Origin: Aggregatibacter actinomycetemcomitans DSM 8324
GTDB taxonomy: Bacteria; Pseudomonadota; Gammaproteobacteria; Enterobacterales; Pasteurellaceae
Direction of reading: 5' to 3'
Length of the DNA stretch: 64,000 bases
NCBI RefSeq assembly: GCF_000372365.1
Contig: NZ_AQUU01000009.1
Location: 1-64,000 of the forward strand
The notes under the pieces were generated by a model. It did not search any database and was not told the origin of the DNA. It saw only the letters and a program-made list of their open reading frames with translations. A program made the position numbers and the translations under genes. Positions 21,637 through 31,551 of the stretch are shown here, one piece after another. Within the stretch, counting starts at the first letter, position 1, and the number at the start of each line of letters is the position of its first letter.

Positions 21637-22254
21637 ATGAAAAAATGGTTATTTTTAGCCCTTACCGCCGCGTTTTCCGTCTCCGTGCAAGCACAGGATT
21701 TAACGGAAGGCAAACAATACACCGTAGTGGAAGGTCAACAACGCACCGCCCAGCCTGAAGTGATTGAATTTTTCTCTTTCTATTGCCCGCATTGTTATTC
21801 CTTTGAAGCGCAATATCACATCCCGCAAAAAGTTGCCGAAGCCTTGCCGGAAGGCACCTCTTTTAAACAATACCATGTGGATTTCTTAGGTCTTCAGTCG
21901 GAAAACCTAACTCGCGCCTGGGCGTTGGCGATAGCGATCAAAGCGGAAGAAAAAGTCAAAATACCATTGTTTAAAGCGGCACAAACCAACACGTTAAAAG
22001 CTATGGATGACATTCGCCAAATCTTTATTGATAACGGCATTTCTGCCGAACAATTTGACGGCGGCATCAACAGTTTTGCGGTAAGCGGTTTAGTCGCCAA
22101 ACAGCAAAATTTGGTGGAAAAATACCAACTGCGCGGTGTGCCGGATTTCTACGTGAATGGCAAATATCGCGTAAATACAGAAGGTTTGGCGCGCGATGAA
22201 AAGGGTTTCGTTGCCGAATATGTTGAAACCGTAAAAGGTTTATTGCAAAGATAA
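21637..22254 (+). CDS. dsbA: Thiol:disulfide interchange protein DsbA
   Basis: This periplasmic oxidant introduces disulfide bonds into exported proteins. It has 205 residues with a signal peptide ending about residue 19-20 (VQAQ). The thioredoxin fold with helical insertion has active site Cys50-Pro-His-Cys53 in SFYCPHCYSF, and the cis-Pro loop is RGVPDFYVNG. I start at ATG 21637, with AAGGA 6 bases upstream; an in-frame TTG six bases earlier is less likely. It follows yihD. Confidence 0.95.
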   Translation: MKKWLFLALTAAFSVSVQAQDLTEGKQYTVVEGQQRTAQPEVIEFFSFYCPHCYSFEAQYHIPQKVAEALPEGTSFKQYHVDFLGLQSENLTRAWALAIAIKAEEKVKIPLFKAAQTNTLKAMDDIRQIFIDNGISAEQFDGGINSFAVSGLVAKQQNLVEKYQLRGVPDFYVNGKYRVNTEGLARDEKGFVAEYVETVKGLLQR

Positions 22255-22313
22255 GCAAAAATTGGTTTAATGCCTGCCGATTTTATTTTCGAACAGTATT
22301 TTTAGAGGATTAT

Positions 22314-22643
22314 ATGGCTGAGAGTTTTAGCGTCACACGTCGTTTTTTCGATGACAAAAATTACCCGCGCGGCTTCGCCCGTCACGGCGACTACACCATC
22401 AAAGAAGCACAGGCTTTAGAGCAATACGGACAAGCATTCCGTGCTTTGGATTCAGGCGAGCGTAAACCTGCAACGGCAGAAGAAAAAGCCTTCGTGGCGT
22501 TCTGTCGCGGTAAACGTGAAGCGGAAACCTTCTTTGAGAAAACCTGGAATAAATATCGCAGCCATATTTCTGCCAGCAAACGCCTCTACACCTTATCCGG
22601 CGTGGTGGGTGTAGATAATCTGGACGACTACTCGGCAGACTAA
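22314..22643 (+). CDS. maoP: MaoP/YifE family protein (DUF413)
   Basis: The protein has 109 residues. FDDKNYPRGFARHGDYTIKEAQALE and the KYRSHISASKRLYTLSG region match E. coli MaoP (YifE), which works with the maoS site in organising the origin macrodomain. Pasteurellaceae members are named by similarity only. I did not look for a maoS-like site beyond what is visible, and none stood out. Confidence 0.88.
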   Translation: MAESFSVTRRFFDDKNYPRGFARHGDYTIKEAQALEQYGQAFRALDSGERKPATAEEKAFVAFCRGKREAETFFEKTWNKYRSHISASKRLYTLSGVVGVDNLDDYSAD

Positions 22644-22661
22644 TCACGCAATAACAATCAG

Positions 22662-22688
22662 AAGGCTTGGGATTCCGAGCCTTTTGTT
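22662..22688 (+). terminator. Rho-independent terminator after maoP
   Basis: AAGGCTTGG and CCGAGCCTT pair over 9 positions with one wobble, loop of four, followed by TTGTTTT. It is 19 bases after the maoP stop. Confidence 0.75.
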
Positions 22689-22712
22689 TTACCGCCAACC
22701 CGATGAGTGCCT

Positions 22713-23810
22713 ATGCTTAATTTACCCGTTGAACGTTACTCCGCGCTACTTGCAGAAAAGCAGAAAAAACTGACCGCACTTTTCGCCCCGTTTAATGCCC
22801 CCGAATTACAGGTTTTTGCCTCACCGACACAGCATTTCCGTATGCGTGCGGAATTTCGTATTTGGCATGAACAGGACGATTTCTATCACATCATGTTCGA
22901 TCAGCAAAGCAAGCAACGTTATCGGGTGGATTGTTTTCCCATTGCCAACGAATTGGTTAACCGCATGATGACGGCATTATTACCATTGCTGAAGCAACAA
23001 ATAGTGTTGCACCACAAACTGTTCCAAATCGATTATCTCAGCACCCAAAGCCAACAGATTATCGTCAGTTTGCTGTATCACAAAACCTTGGACGACGCCT
23101 GGCAAACCGCCGCGCGAACCTTACGTTCACAGCTTCACCAGCAAGGTTTCAACGTACAACTTATCGGGCGCGCCAGTAAGCAAAAAATCTGCCTGGAACA
23201 GGATTATGTGGACGAAATCCTCAGCGTGCACGGCAAGCAGTACATTTATCGCCAAGTGGAAAACAGTTTCATCCAGCCGAACGCGGCAGTGAATAGCAAA
23301 ATGCTGGAATGGGCGGTGGATTGCACCCGCAACAGCCACGGGGATTTGCTGGAACTGTACTGCGGCAACGGCAATTTTTCCATCACCTTGGCGCAAAATT
23401 TCCGCCAAGTCCTCGCCACGGAAATCGCCAAACCGTCGGTGGCAGCAGCGCAATTTAATATCGCCGCCAACAAGGTGGAAAATTTACAGATTATACGTAT
23501 GTCCGCCGAAGAATTCACCCAAGCCATGCAAGGCGTGCGCGCGTTTAACCGGCTCAAAGGCATTGATTTGACCGCCTACCAATGCAACACGATTTTCGTC
23601 GATCCGCCGCGCGCCGGATTGGATAACGAAACCCTGAAATTAGTGCAGCAGTACGAGCGTGTTTTGTACATTTCCTGCAACCCGCACACCCTGTGCGACA
23701 ATCTGCAAATCCTCTGCCAAACCCACCGCATTGAAAAAGCCGCGCTGTTCGATCAATTTCCTTATACGGAACACATGGAAGCGGGCGTGTGGTTGGTGAG
23801 GAAGTCATAA
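22713..23810 (+). CDS. trmA: tRNA (uracil-5-)-methyltransferase
   Basis: TrmA makes m5U54 in the T-loop of tRNA using SAM. It has 365 residues. [18 protein letters not shown] starts the RNA-binding part, [18 protein letters not shown] is the SAM-binding motif, and [10 protein letters not shown] and the nucleophile region YISCNPHTL are typical. The ATG at 22713 matches the family N-terminus; a GTG two codons earlier is an alternative, and the ribosome site is poor for both. An uptake signal lies in codons at 22773-22781. The gene is followed after one base by rsmJ. Confidence 0.94.
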   Translation: MLNLPVERYSALLAEKQKKLTALFAPFNAPELQVFASPTQHFRMRAEFRIWHEQDDFYHIMFDQQSKQRYRVDCFPIANELVNRMMTALLPLLKQQIVLHHKLFQIDYLSTQSQQIIVSLLYHKTLDDAWQTAARTLRSQLHQQGFNVQLIGRASKQKICLEQDYVDEILSVHGKQYIYRQVENSFIQPNAAVNSKMLEWAVDCTRNSHGDLLELYCGNGNFSITLAQNFRQVLATEIAKPSVAAAQFNIAANKVENLQIIRMSAEEFTQAMQGVRAFNRLKGIDLTAYQCNTIFVDPPRAGLDNETLKLVQQYERVLYISCNPHTLCDNLQILCQTHRIEKAALFDQFPYTEHMEAGVWLVRKS

Positions 23811-23811
23811 C

Positions 23812-24570
23812 ATGAACATCCAGCTCCTCTGTGAAACAAAAACACCGGAAAAACCAACCGCACTTTTTACCGACGCCGGTTTAACGCATGATCCGCATAG
23901 TCCCTTGGCGTTGGTGTGGACGGAAGCGGACGGCGTGGAACGCCTGGAATTACGCAAACTGGACGAACCGAAACTTGGCGCGGTGTTTGTGGATTTTGTC
24001 GGCGGCGCCATGGCGCATCGGCGCAAATTCGGCGGAGGACGCGGCGAAGCGGTGGCAAAAGCGGTGGGCGTTAAACAAGACAAACTCCCCACCGTCATCG
24101 ACGCCACCGCGGGATTGGGGCGCGATGCCTTTGTGCTGGCGACGCTCGGTTGCCAAGTAAAGTTGGTTGAACGCCACCCGGTGGTTCGCCTGTTACTGCA
24201 AGACGGTTTGCAACGCGCTTATGCCGACGAAGAAATCGGCAGCTGGATGCAACGCAATATGCAGCTGTTGCCTTATCAACACATCAATGAACTCAACCCG
24301 GAAACGGATTGCGCTGATGTGGTGTATCTTGACCCCATGTACCCGCACAAAACCAAAAGCGCGTTAGTCAAAAAAGAAATGCGCGTCTTCCAACACCTCG
24401 TAGGCGCCGATTTAGATGCCGATGAGCTGCTCGCGCCCGCGTTACAACTTGCCCGTCAACGGGTGGTGGTCAAACGCCCGGACTACGCCGATTTTCTCGC
24501 CCGAAAAACACCGCACTTTTCCCGCGAAACCAAAAACCATCGCTTTGATGTGTATGTGAAACATGGGTAG
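23812..24570 (+). CDS. rsmJ: 16S rRNA (guanine1516-N2)-methyltransferase
   Basis: RsmJ (YhiQ), 252 residues, methylates G1516 of 16S rRNA. Family strings are [23 protein letters not shown], the SAM-binding [19 protein letters not shown], and the catalytic-type [21 protein letters not shown]. It starts one base after the trmA stop, so the two RNA methyltransferases form a unit. Uptake signals are embedded at 23857 and 24510. A weak hairpin (24630-24647) lies beyond the stop. Confidence 0.94.
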   Translation: MNIQLLCETKTPEKPTALFTDAGLTHDPHSPLALVWTEADGVERLELRKLDEPKLGAVFVDFVGGAMAHRRKFGGGRGEAVAKAVGVKQDKLPTVIDATAGLGRDAFVLATLGCQVKLVERHPVVRLLLQDGLQRAYADEEIGSWMQRNMQLLPYQHINELNPETDCADVVYLDPMYPHKTKSALVKKEMRVFQHLVGADLDADELLAPALQLARQRVVVKRPDYADFLARKTPHFSRETKNHRFDVYVKHG

Positions 24571-24684
24571 GTGGATTTTTATTGATATATAGGTGTTTCC
24601 CAACTATTCCGTTGCTATATTAAGATAAGCCGATTTAACAAAATCGGAGATTGATTTTCTTATGAATAAAGCCTCTAAAACAAT

Positions 24685-25803
24685 TTGGGTGACACAATAC
24701 CGTTTTGCCCCAACAACTCGACAAACGAACAATTTACCGGTTATGTGCTTGGTTTAATGTCGGACAGGGAAAGTTATCAACAAGCTGTTGAAACGTTTCT
24801 ATCGACACAAAATTTATCCGGGCATTTTCAACTTGCGGCGCTACCTATTCAAACTTGGTTTACCCGACATGGCTTTTCTGCCCCGTTATGGCGATTAGCA
24901 CAGCAAATATCGCCGGAAAACCCGATAATTTTATTCTGGGAAAATGCGTTATCGGTTGAAGCCATCGCCGAAGATACCGAATATCTTGTGCAGGAATCAG
25001 TTACATTTGAGCCTTTCCTTGATATTTTTAGTAAGAACGCATTACCTGATATTTTGAAAAAAGGCTTTTTCGCCGAATTAATCGGTTTAGATGAACGACA
25101 TTTTTTAACGGATAAAGAGGAAATACCACTTCAGTTACAACAAACAGGTAAACATTATTATGCAGTAATTGACACCTCAAAAGTTGTTGCTTATCCCTCC
25201 GCCTTAAAAGGTTCGGGACAAATAGCTAATCTCTATAAGGGAAAAACAGGCGAAACATTAGAAGATGCAGCACCCTATTTATTTGAATTCGATCCCGGCA
25301 ATAGCGGGAGCATTATGTTCCTGCAAAAATTATTCAGGAAAATGGAAAGTCGGGTTTTAAGCCACTGGGAAACTAATCCTGTCATTTTTATCCGTAGTGA
25401 TAAGGATTTTGATATGGTTTATCACCATCTCAGAAAATTTACACACCTGTATAACCCTGAAGAAGAAATATGGTATTTCTTCCGTTTTTACGACCCAAAA
25501 GTGCTAAGCGCCTGCTTGCCATATGATGAACGTCAACCGGCAGACCGTCGAATGGAGCATATTACATCGGTATTTAATAAAGCCACCGCCATTTTTGGTG
25601 ACGCTAGGCGATCTCCAACAGGTTTTAAATATCATTATATAATTTTCATCTTATTTGGTTCCCTAACTCCCAGAATAAGATGGTTTTTTTATCTTACTCC
25701 CCATACAATAGCTCTTTCCCTTAGTAGTCGTTTTTTATTAAAGCTGTGGATATGTTATACAATGTATTTTCAGCGTCTACAAAAAACCTATATTAAGACA
25801 TAG
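24685..25803 (+). CDS. DUF4123 domain protein (type VI adaptor-like), probably damaged at both ends
   Basis: The open frame is 372 codons. Residues about 165-300 fit DUF4123, the domain of Tap/TEC adaptors that load effectors onto VgrG: YYAVIDTSKVVAYPSALKG, then EDAAPYLFEFDP and YFFRFYDPKVLSACLP. The first part (about 15-130) is helical and unknown to me. A natural-looking ATG at 24662 is in a different frame and stops after 31 codons, so a frameshift near 24680 is likely. The last 65 or so residues look like low-complexity AT-rich DNA read through, which suggests loss of the original 3' end. No vgrG or hcp is in the window. The piece lacks uptake signals. Confidence 0.6.
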   Translation: MGDTIPFCPNNSTNEQFTGYVLGLMSDRESYQQAVETFLSTQNLSGHFQLAALPIQTWFTRHGFSAPLWRLAQQISPENPIILFWENALSVEAIAEDTEYLVQESVTFEPFLDIFSKNALPDILKKGFFAELIGLDERHFLTDKEEIPLQLQQTGKHYYAVIDTSKVVAYPSALKGSGQIANLYKGKTGETLEDAAPYLFEFDPGNSGSIMFLQKLFRKMESRVLSHWETNPVIFIRSDKDFDMVYHHLRKFTHLYNPEEEIWYFFRFYDPKVLSACLPYDERQPADRRMEHITSVFNKATAIFGDARRSPTGFKYHYIIFILFGSLTPRIRWFFYLTPHTIALSLSSRFLLKLWICYTMYFQRLQKTYIKT

Positions 25804-25830
25804 GGATTTAGTAGGACTTACAGAAACCTG

Positions 25831-25859
25831 TTGACATAGATACGATTTATAAAACTATT
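25831..25859 (+). promoter_or_regulatory. Possible mutS promoter
   Basis: A perfect TTGACA (25831-25836) is followed after 17 bases by a weak -10 (ACTATT). It is 29 bases before the mutS start. The -10 is poor, so confidence is low. Confidence 0.3.
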
Positions 25860-25887
25860 AAAAACCAATTAGTTAATTTTAAAGTGT

Positions 25888-28488
25888 ATGATTTTAGAAG
25901 ATAATTTAACCCAACATACTCCCATGATGAAACAATATCTGCAACTTAAAGCAGAGAATCCGGATATTTTGTTATTTTATCGTATGGGCGATTTTTACGA
26001 GCTATTTTACGACGATGCAAAACGCGCCTCCGCCTTGTTGGATATTTCCCTGACCAAGCGCGGGCAATCCGCCGGACAGCCGATTCCTATGGCGGGCGTG
26101 CCTTATCATGCGGTGGAAGGCTATTTGGCGAAATTGGTGCAACTGGGTGAGTCGGTGGCGATTTGCGAGCAGGTCGGCGATCCGAATACCGCAAAAGGCC
26201 CTGTAGAACGCCAAATCGTGCGCATTGTCACACCGGGCACCGTGAGCGATGAAGCCCTCTTGCCGGAACGGCAGGATAATCTTATTGCCGCCGTGTATCA
26301 GGAAAAAGATCATTTCGGTTTAGCCACGCTGGATATGACCTCCGGCCGTTTTCAAGTGTGCGAGCCGCAATCCCCAGCAGATTTACAAACTGAATTACAA
26401 CGCATTGCGCCGGTGGAATTGCTTTATTGTGAAGATTTTGCCGATTTTCAGCTAATTGAGCACGCCAAAGGTTTGCGTCGCCGTCCTATTTGGGAATTTG
26501 AGCTGAAAACCGCTATTCAACAGCTTTGCCATCAATTTAATACCAAGGATTTACGCGGCTTCGGCGTGGAAAAAGCGATTTTAGGCTTATGCGCCGCCGG
26601 TTGTTTATTGCAGTACGCGCGCGAAACTCAACGCACCGCGTTGCCGCATATTCAGAGCATTTATCTGGTTCAACACAGCGAAAACATTCAACTGGACGCC
26701 GCAACCCGTCGCAACTTGGAACTCACCCAAAATCTGTCGGGGGGCACGGAAAATACGCTGGCAGCGGTGTTAGATAAATGCGTTACGCCAATGGGAAGCC
26801 GCTTGCTCAAACGTTGGATTCACCAACCGATTTGCGATGTGGCGAAACTCATGCAACGCCAACAGGCCATCGGTACGATTTTAGAACAGGATTTAGCGGC
26901 GGATTTGCAACCCTATTTACAACAGGTGGGCGACATGGAACGCATTCTGGCGCGCGTGGCGTTACGCACCGTCCGCCCGCGTGATTTAACCCGTTTACGC
27001 ACCGCTTTGGAGCAGATTCCTTATATTAAAAATCTGTTGGCTGAAAAAACGTCCGCCAAAATGACTGCACTTTACCAACAACTGGGTGATTTTTCCGTGC
27101 AATTCGATCTCTTACAACGGGCGATCATTGAAAGCCCACCGGTCTTAATTCGCGACGGTGGTGTTATCGCGCCGGGCTATCATGCGGAATTGGATGAATG
27201 GCGTGCGTTAGCTGATGGTGCCACCCGTTATTTAGAAGAATTGGAACAGCGTGAGCGGGAAAGCACGGGGATTGATTCGCTAAAAATCGGTTTCAATGCG
27301 GTGCACGGCTATTACATTCAAATCAGTCAAGGACAGGCGCACAAAGCGCCGATTCATTATGTGCGTCGCCAAACCCTGAAAAATGCCGAACGCTATATTA
27401 TTCCCGAACTTAAAACCTATGAAGATAAAGTGCTGAAGGCAAAAGGCGCTTCCTTGGCGTTGGAAAAACAACTATATGATGAAATCTTTGCTCAATTGTT
27501 ACCGCACTTAAGCCGTCTGCAACTAGCCGGTTTAGCATTAGCCGAATTAGATGTGCTGACCAACTTAGCGGAGCGGGCGGAGAATTTGAATTATGTGGCG
27601 CCGACGTTCTCAGAACAAACCGGCATTCATATTCAAAACGGACGCCATCCGGTGGTAGAACAAGTGCTGAAAGAACCGTTTATCGCCAACCCGACGGAGC
27701 TTACCGAACAGCAACATTTCCTCATCATTACCGGGCCGAACATGGGCGGTAAAAGCACCTATATGCGCCAAACTGCATTGATTACGCTGATGGCGTACAT
27801 GGGCAGTTTTGTACCGGCGGACAGCGCCGTTATCGGGCCGATTGATCGCATTTTTACCCGCATCGGTGCCTCCGATGATTTGGCTTCCGGACGCTCAACC
27901 TTTATGGTAGAAATGACGGAAATGGCGAATATTTTGCATCAGGCAACGGAGAAAAGTTTGGTGTTAATTGATGAAATCGGGCGTGGAACCTCCACTTATG
28001 ATGGGTTGTCTCTGGCTTGGGCATGTGCCGAGTGGCTGGCGAAAAAAATCCGTTCACTGACCCTGTTCGCCACGCACTATTTTGAATTAACTATTCTACC
28101 GGAACAAGTCAATGGTATCGGCAACATTCACTTGGATGCCATGGAACACAACGACACCATCGCATTTATGCACGCCGTTCAGCATGGCGCCGCAAGCAAA
28201 AGCTATGGCTTGGCAGTGGCGGCTTTAGCCGGTGTTCCGCAACAAGTGATCAAGTTAGCGAAGCAAAAACTTGCCCAACTGGAAAAATTGTCAAACCAAA
28301 ACACCAATCAGCAAATTCAAGATCTGCGTTTATTGAACCAACGCCAAGGTGAGTTAGCTTTTGAAAGTGCAGAAGATGAGAATAAAGATATGCTGTTGCA
28401 TATGTTACAAGAATTGGATCCTGACGAATTAAGCCCGAAACAGGCATTGGCTTATTTATATCAGCTGAAAAAAATGGTGAAAAATTAA
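25888..28488 (+). CDS. mutS: DNA mismatch repair protein MutS
   Basis: This is the mismatch-recognition ATPase, 866 residues, full length. The N-terminal mismatch-binding motif is GDFYELF (Phe36-x-Glu38), as in E. coli. The C-terminal ATPase has a Walker A ([14 protein letters not shown], about residue 614), a Walker B ([16 protein letters not shown]) and the conserved ATHYFEL. The C-terminal [20 protein letters not shown] tetramerisation tail is present. The start codon has only a weak ribosome site. The gene appears intact, so no mutator phenotype is predicted from it. Confidence 0.97.
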   Translation: MILEDNLTQHTPMMKQYLQLKAENPDILLFYRMGDFYELFYDDAKRASALLDISLTKRGQSAGQPIPMAGVPYHAVEGYLAKLVQLGESVAICEQVGDPNTAKGPVERQIVRIVTPGTVSDEALLPERQDNLIAAVYQEKDHFGLATLDMTSGRFQVCEPQSPADLQTELQRIAPVELLYCEDFADFQLIEHAKGLRRRPIWEFELKTAIQQLCHQFNTKDLRGFGVEKAILGLCAAGCLLQYARETQRTALPHIQSIYLVQHSENIQLDAATRRNLELTQNLSGGTENTLAAVLDKCVTPMGSRLLKRWIHQPICDVAKLMQRQQAIGTILEQDLAADLQPYLQQVGDMERILARVALRTVRPRDLTRLRTALEQIPYIKNLLAEKTSAKMTALYQQLGDFSVQFDLLQRAIIESPPVLIRDGGVIAPGYHAELDEWRALADGATRYLEELEQRERESTGIDSLKIGFNAVHGYYIQISQGQAHKAPIHYVRRQTLKNAERYIIPELKTYEDKVLKAKGASLALEKQLYDEIFAQLLPHLSRLQLAGLALAELDVLTNLAERAENLNYVAPTFSEQTGIHIQNGRHPVVEQVLKEPFIANPTELTEQQHFLIITGPNMGGKSTYMRQTALITLMAYMGSFVPADSAVIGPIDRIFTRIGASDDLASGRSTFMVEMTEMANILHQATEKSLVLIDEIGRGTSTYDGLSLAWACAEWLAKKIRSLTLFATHYFELTILPEQVNGIGNIHLDAMEHNDTIAFMHAVQHGAASKSYGLAVAALAGVPQQVIKLAKQKLAQLEKLSNQNTNQQIQDLRLLNQRQGELAFESAEDENKDMLLHMLQELDPDELSPKQALAYLYQLKKMVKN

Positions 28489-28495
28489 AATATGC

Positions 28496-28586
28496 AAAAA
28501 ATAAACCGCACTTGTCGTCTGCGGCCTAAAAGTTGAATAGCACAACTAACCAATTAAGGTACGCAGCACACGTGCGGTTTTATTTT
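28496..28586 (+). terminator. Terminator-like long hairpin after mutS
   Basis: AAAAATAAACCGCAC (about 28496-28510) is complementary with one mismatch to GTGCGGTTTTATTTT (28572-28586). About 60 bases lie between the arms and may fold further. The downstream arm ends in T-rich DNA. Confidence 0.5.
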
Positions 28587-28693
28587 ATCGCTATTTTTTC
28601 AGTATCACTCGGCACAGTAGACAAAAAATCTAACATACCTCCGCAGTACCAAGCTGCATAGCGGTATTGGCCACATAATTTTCTCGGTGGTTT

Positions 28694-29512
28694 TTAGCCA
28701 AGTATTTCTTCAATAAACCGGGCGATGCCGTCGCTATCATTTGAACCGATAACCCGTTTTGCCTGTGCTTTTACGGCATCTTCTGCGTTTCCCATGGCAA
28801 CGCTGAGTCCTACGGCGGTAAGCATACTGATGTCGTTATGATTGTCGCCGAAGGCGATAACGTTTTGCGGATTAATATTCCATAACTTTAATAAATCAAG
28901 CAGACGTGCACCTTTACTGTTGCCGTTGTTGGCAACATCCACGCGATCAATCCATGACCATTCACAGCTGAACTCCGATTCAGGCAAGGATTTGACCGCA
29001 CTTTCCATAGCCTGACGATCAGGCGAGCTAATCACGAATTTCCAGATATTTTCTTTCGAGTTATTAATAATTACCTTGAAATCCGTTACCAGACGTACGT
29101 CTGGGCGCACGGCAGGCGGGCAGCTCATTGCCCATTGGGTGAATTTTTCCATGTGCGGATTTAAGCGGGTGTAGTTCATGGCATCGCGGCTATACATCAG
29201 CAAGTGGGTGTCGAATTGATCTGCAATGTCGAGCACTTTATGGCATTGTGCGGCGGAAAGCGGGTTGGCGAATTTCACTTCATCGGTTTGTGGGTAGTAA
29301 AGGTAAGTTCCGTTGCAGCAAATAATCGGCGTGTCCAAGTTCACTTCATGATAATAAGGTTTGACGGCGGTGTGATGACGCCCGGTGACAAAAACTACTT
29401 TCATGCCTTGTTTTCGTGCCAGTTGAATGGCGTGTTTGCTAGCGGGAAGAATACTGCCTTGACGGTTTAGCAAAGTACCGTCAAGATCAAACGCGATAAC
29501 CTGGTATATCAT
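28694..29512 (-). CDS. ybhA: Cof-type HAD phosphatase, YbhA-like
   Basis: The protein has 272 residues. The HAD nucleophile motif I is FDLDGTLLN, the VTGRHH string is motif II, and GDNHNDISML is the acidic motif IV, with a C2-type cap between. TPIICCNGTYLY and SCEWSWIDRVDVANNGNSKG match E. coli YbhA, which removes phosphate from pyridoxal phosphate and sugar phosphates. The exact substrate here is inferred. It stands alone on the minus strand, with AGGA before the start. Confidence 0.85.
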   Translation of the reverse strand: MIYQVIAFDLDGTLLNRQGSILPASKHAIQLARKQGMKVVFVTGRHHTAVKPYYHEVNLDTPIICCNGTYLYYPQTDEVKFANPLSAAQCHKVLDIADQFDTHLLMYSRDAMNYTRLNPHMEKFTQWAMSCPPAVRPDVRLVTDFKVIINNSKENIWKFVISSPDRQAMESAVKSLPESEFSCEWSWIDRVDVANNGNSKGARLLDLLKLWNINPQNVIAFGDNHNDISMLTAVGLSVAMGNAEDAVKAQAKRVIGSNDSDGIARFIEEILG

Positions 29513-29637
29513 AAGATGTCCTGTGTGCAGTAAGTAATGTAAAACGGAACGATCGCCGTAGTATAGAGCGAAGCATGAAAGAAACGCAAGGCGAGCAGGG
29601 AATATTATCTCAATTATTCCGTCACAATGAAAAAATT

Positions 29638-29663
29638 CGATACCGAACCTGAACCAAGTATCG
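29638..29663 (-). terminator. Possible terminator at the end of the threonate/hydrolase operon
   Basis: On the minus strand, CGATAC and GTATCG (29658-29663 with 29638-29643) enclose 14 bases and are followed by AATTTTTTC. It is 45 bases after the last gene of the operon. The stem is short. Confidence 0.45.
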
Positions 29664-29707
29664 GGATACAGAGACCCGGCATAGCCTGCTTAATTTATCT
29701 TTATTTT

Positions 29708-31504
29708 TTAGGCAAGGAAACGCCCTATAACCTGCCCGCCAACAATAATCCATGTCATTAATATTGAAGTTAAAAAAACGCCTAAATACACATAACCTGT
29801 TTTTAAATAACACCAATGGCTAATTAAAATCAACACAATAAATTGTGGAATAATCACTGATAACATCATCATCCAGCGACCACCGAATTGTGGAAGTCCA
29901 ATTAAATCAAAGCCCGGTCCCAATTGCATAAAATCCGGTATAAAGTGAAATAACCATAAAAGTACCAATCCACTTACCGCGAAAAAGCTCGTTTTAATTG
30001 TCCAGCCAATCAAGGTTATTGTGAAATTTTTTGCCTGTTTCATACGCATTTGTACAGTGACAACTAACCCATTAAATGAGTAAAAGAAGAATAAAATAAA
30101 TAACCAGTAAATCGGAAACAAAGCAAAGCGCTCTGGTGTAAGAGGTTTAAATGCCGGCCATAAAAAGCGCAATTCAACTTGCCAGTAAGAATGAACGACA
30201 TAGGCAATCCCATACAAATAACTAACTAATATGGCAGCTAAAATCAAATAGAGCCCGATTAATTGAGAGGTCGTTATATTTGGTTTGCCAGCTAAAATAC
30301 CAAATTCCTGCCAAGAAATAGATTTTTTATGGGACCATAGAAAGAATAAGAGATAATTAACAATTGCACTGACGACTAACCATAAGACAATTCCATTTCC
30401 CATCTCCAATGGCATGAAAGAAATCATTGATGCAATAGGTTCATTAGCGCCTCCCCATTGCGTGAACAATGGATACAATATCATTGTCGCAATAATATTG
30501 CACATAGCGAAATGAACCCATTTACCTGAAGGCAATTCAACTTTTCTTGACGGCATTTGTGTCACGGCAGAGAAATAAGGATTCTTCAGTAAGCCTGCCG
30601 CTAAACATAACGCAGAAATAACCGCAAAAGATAACGCAAATAATCCTGCAATCTCTTTATACCAATATGTCTGTTGTTCAGGTTCAATCCAATCGGCATC
30701 TTGTTGTCCTTGTTGTAAAGCTTGATTAAACCATAAAATTGCCTCTTTATTGGTATGTGATGAAACCATCACACCTAAATGAGTACCCTCTACTAAAGCC
30801 GCTCGTCTTGCTGAACCGTCAGTAAAGTTTCCATAAGTATGATCCCATTGTAAACCACCACTTTTTTCCAATGAAAATGCTTTTAGACGGTTGGTATTTT
30901 TAGCTAACTCTTTAACCGGAAAAGATTTTTCACGATAACCGGCTATTTCCTCATACAATCCCTGAGTAAGGAGATAATTATGGAGACCGGGATCTCCACC
31001 GTTACTACTTTGACCATTTATCGCTTTGTGATCAGGATTTAACTGAGCGACACGAATAGCATTTAAGGCACCTGTTGAATGACCAAAAATACCTAATCGC
31101 CGACTATCTACAAAAGGTAAAGATTTCAAATATTGATAACCATTATTTGCACCACTCATATTTTTATTTGACGCAGGTAATTTAGTTGAATAGCCATGAC
31201 CAAAATGATCAATTGCAAGAACAACGAAACCACGTTTTGCTAATTCCAATGCCCCAAAAGTATTGGTTGCTTCTTTATCGCTTTGATAGCCATGCAATGC
31301 CAATAAGCCGGGTTTAGGTGTTTTATCTGTTGCAGATTGTGGGCGATACAATTTTGCCACCATTGGCTGTTGTTCTTCTGTCATAAAGGATATGGTAGAG
31401 ATCTCAAGCTGACCAAAATCTCGTTCAACTAAAGCGGCTACATAAGCGCTTATGAACGTGAAAATTAAAAATAAACCACCCCACACAAAACTTTTTCTTA
31501 TCAT
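29708..31504 (-). CDS. Alpha/beta hydrolase fused to a polytopic membrane domain
   Basis: The protein has 598 residues. A signal anchor at about 7-25 precedes an alpha/beta hydrolase domain (about 40-265): LALHGYQSDKE forms the oxyanion region, VLAIDHFGHGYS follows, the nucleophile elbow is GHSTG (Ser143), and His242 in VEGTHLG is a plausible catalytic His. From about residue 285 to the end there are roughly nine hydrophobic segments. The hydrolase faces the periplasm if the anchor topology is standard. I do not recognise the membrane domain. It is the last gene of the minus-strand operon, 47 bases after the cyclase gene. The DNA is visibly AT-richer than the flanks and has no uptake signals. 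Confidence 0.8.
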   Translation of the reverse strand: MIRKSFVWGGLFLIFTFISAYVAALVERDFGQLEISTISFMTEEQQPMVAKLYRPQSATDKTPKPGLLALHGYQSDKEATNTFGALELAKRGFVVLAIDHFGHGYSTKLPASNKNMSGANNGYQYLKSLPFVDSRRLGIFGHSTGALNAIRVAQLNPDHKAINGQSSNGGDPGLHNYLLTQGLYEEIAGYREKSFPVKELAKNTNRLKAFSLEKSGGLQWDHTYGNFTDGSARRAALVEGTHLGVMVSSHTNKEAILWFNQALQQGQQDADWIEPEQQTYWYKEIAGLFALSFAVISALCLAAGLLKNPYFSAVTQMPSRKVELPSGKWVHFAMCNIIATMILYPLFTQWGGANEPIASMISFMPLEMGNGIVLWLVVSAIVNYLLFFLWSHKKSISWQEFGILAGKPNITTSQLIGLYLILAAILVSYLYGIAYVVHSYWQVELRFLWPAFKPLTPERFALFPIYWLFILFFFYSFNGLVVTVQMRMKQAKNFTITLIGWTIKTSFFAVSGLVLLWLFHFIPDFMQLGPGFDLIGLPQFGGRWMMMLSVIIPQFIVLILISHWCYLKTGYVYLGVFLTSILMTWIIVGGQVIGRFLA

Positions 31505-31551
31505 CTTATTTACCTTTTTATATTTTCAAATCACATTGATTTTTAATACTT

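Noticed and set aside
24630-24660. Strong terminator after rsmJ
   Set aside because: The CCGATTT/AAATCGG stem is real but is not followed by a clear T run, so I did not list it as a terminator.
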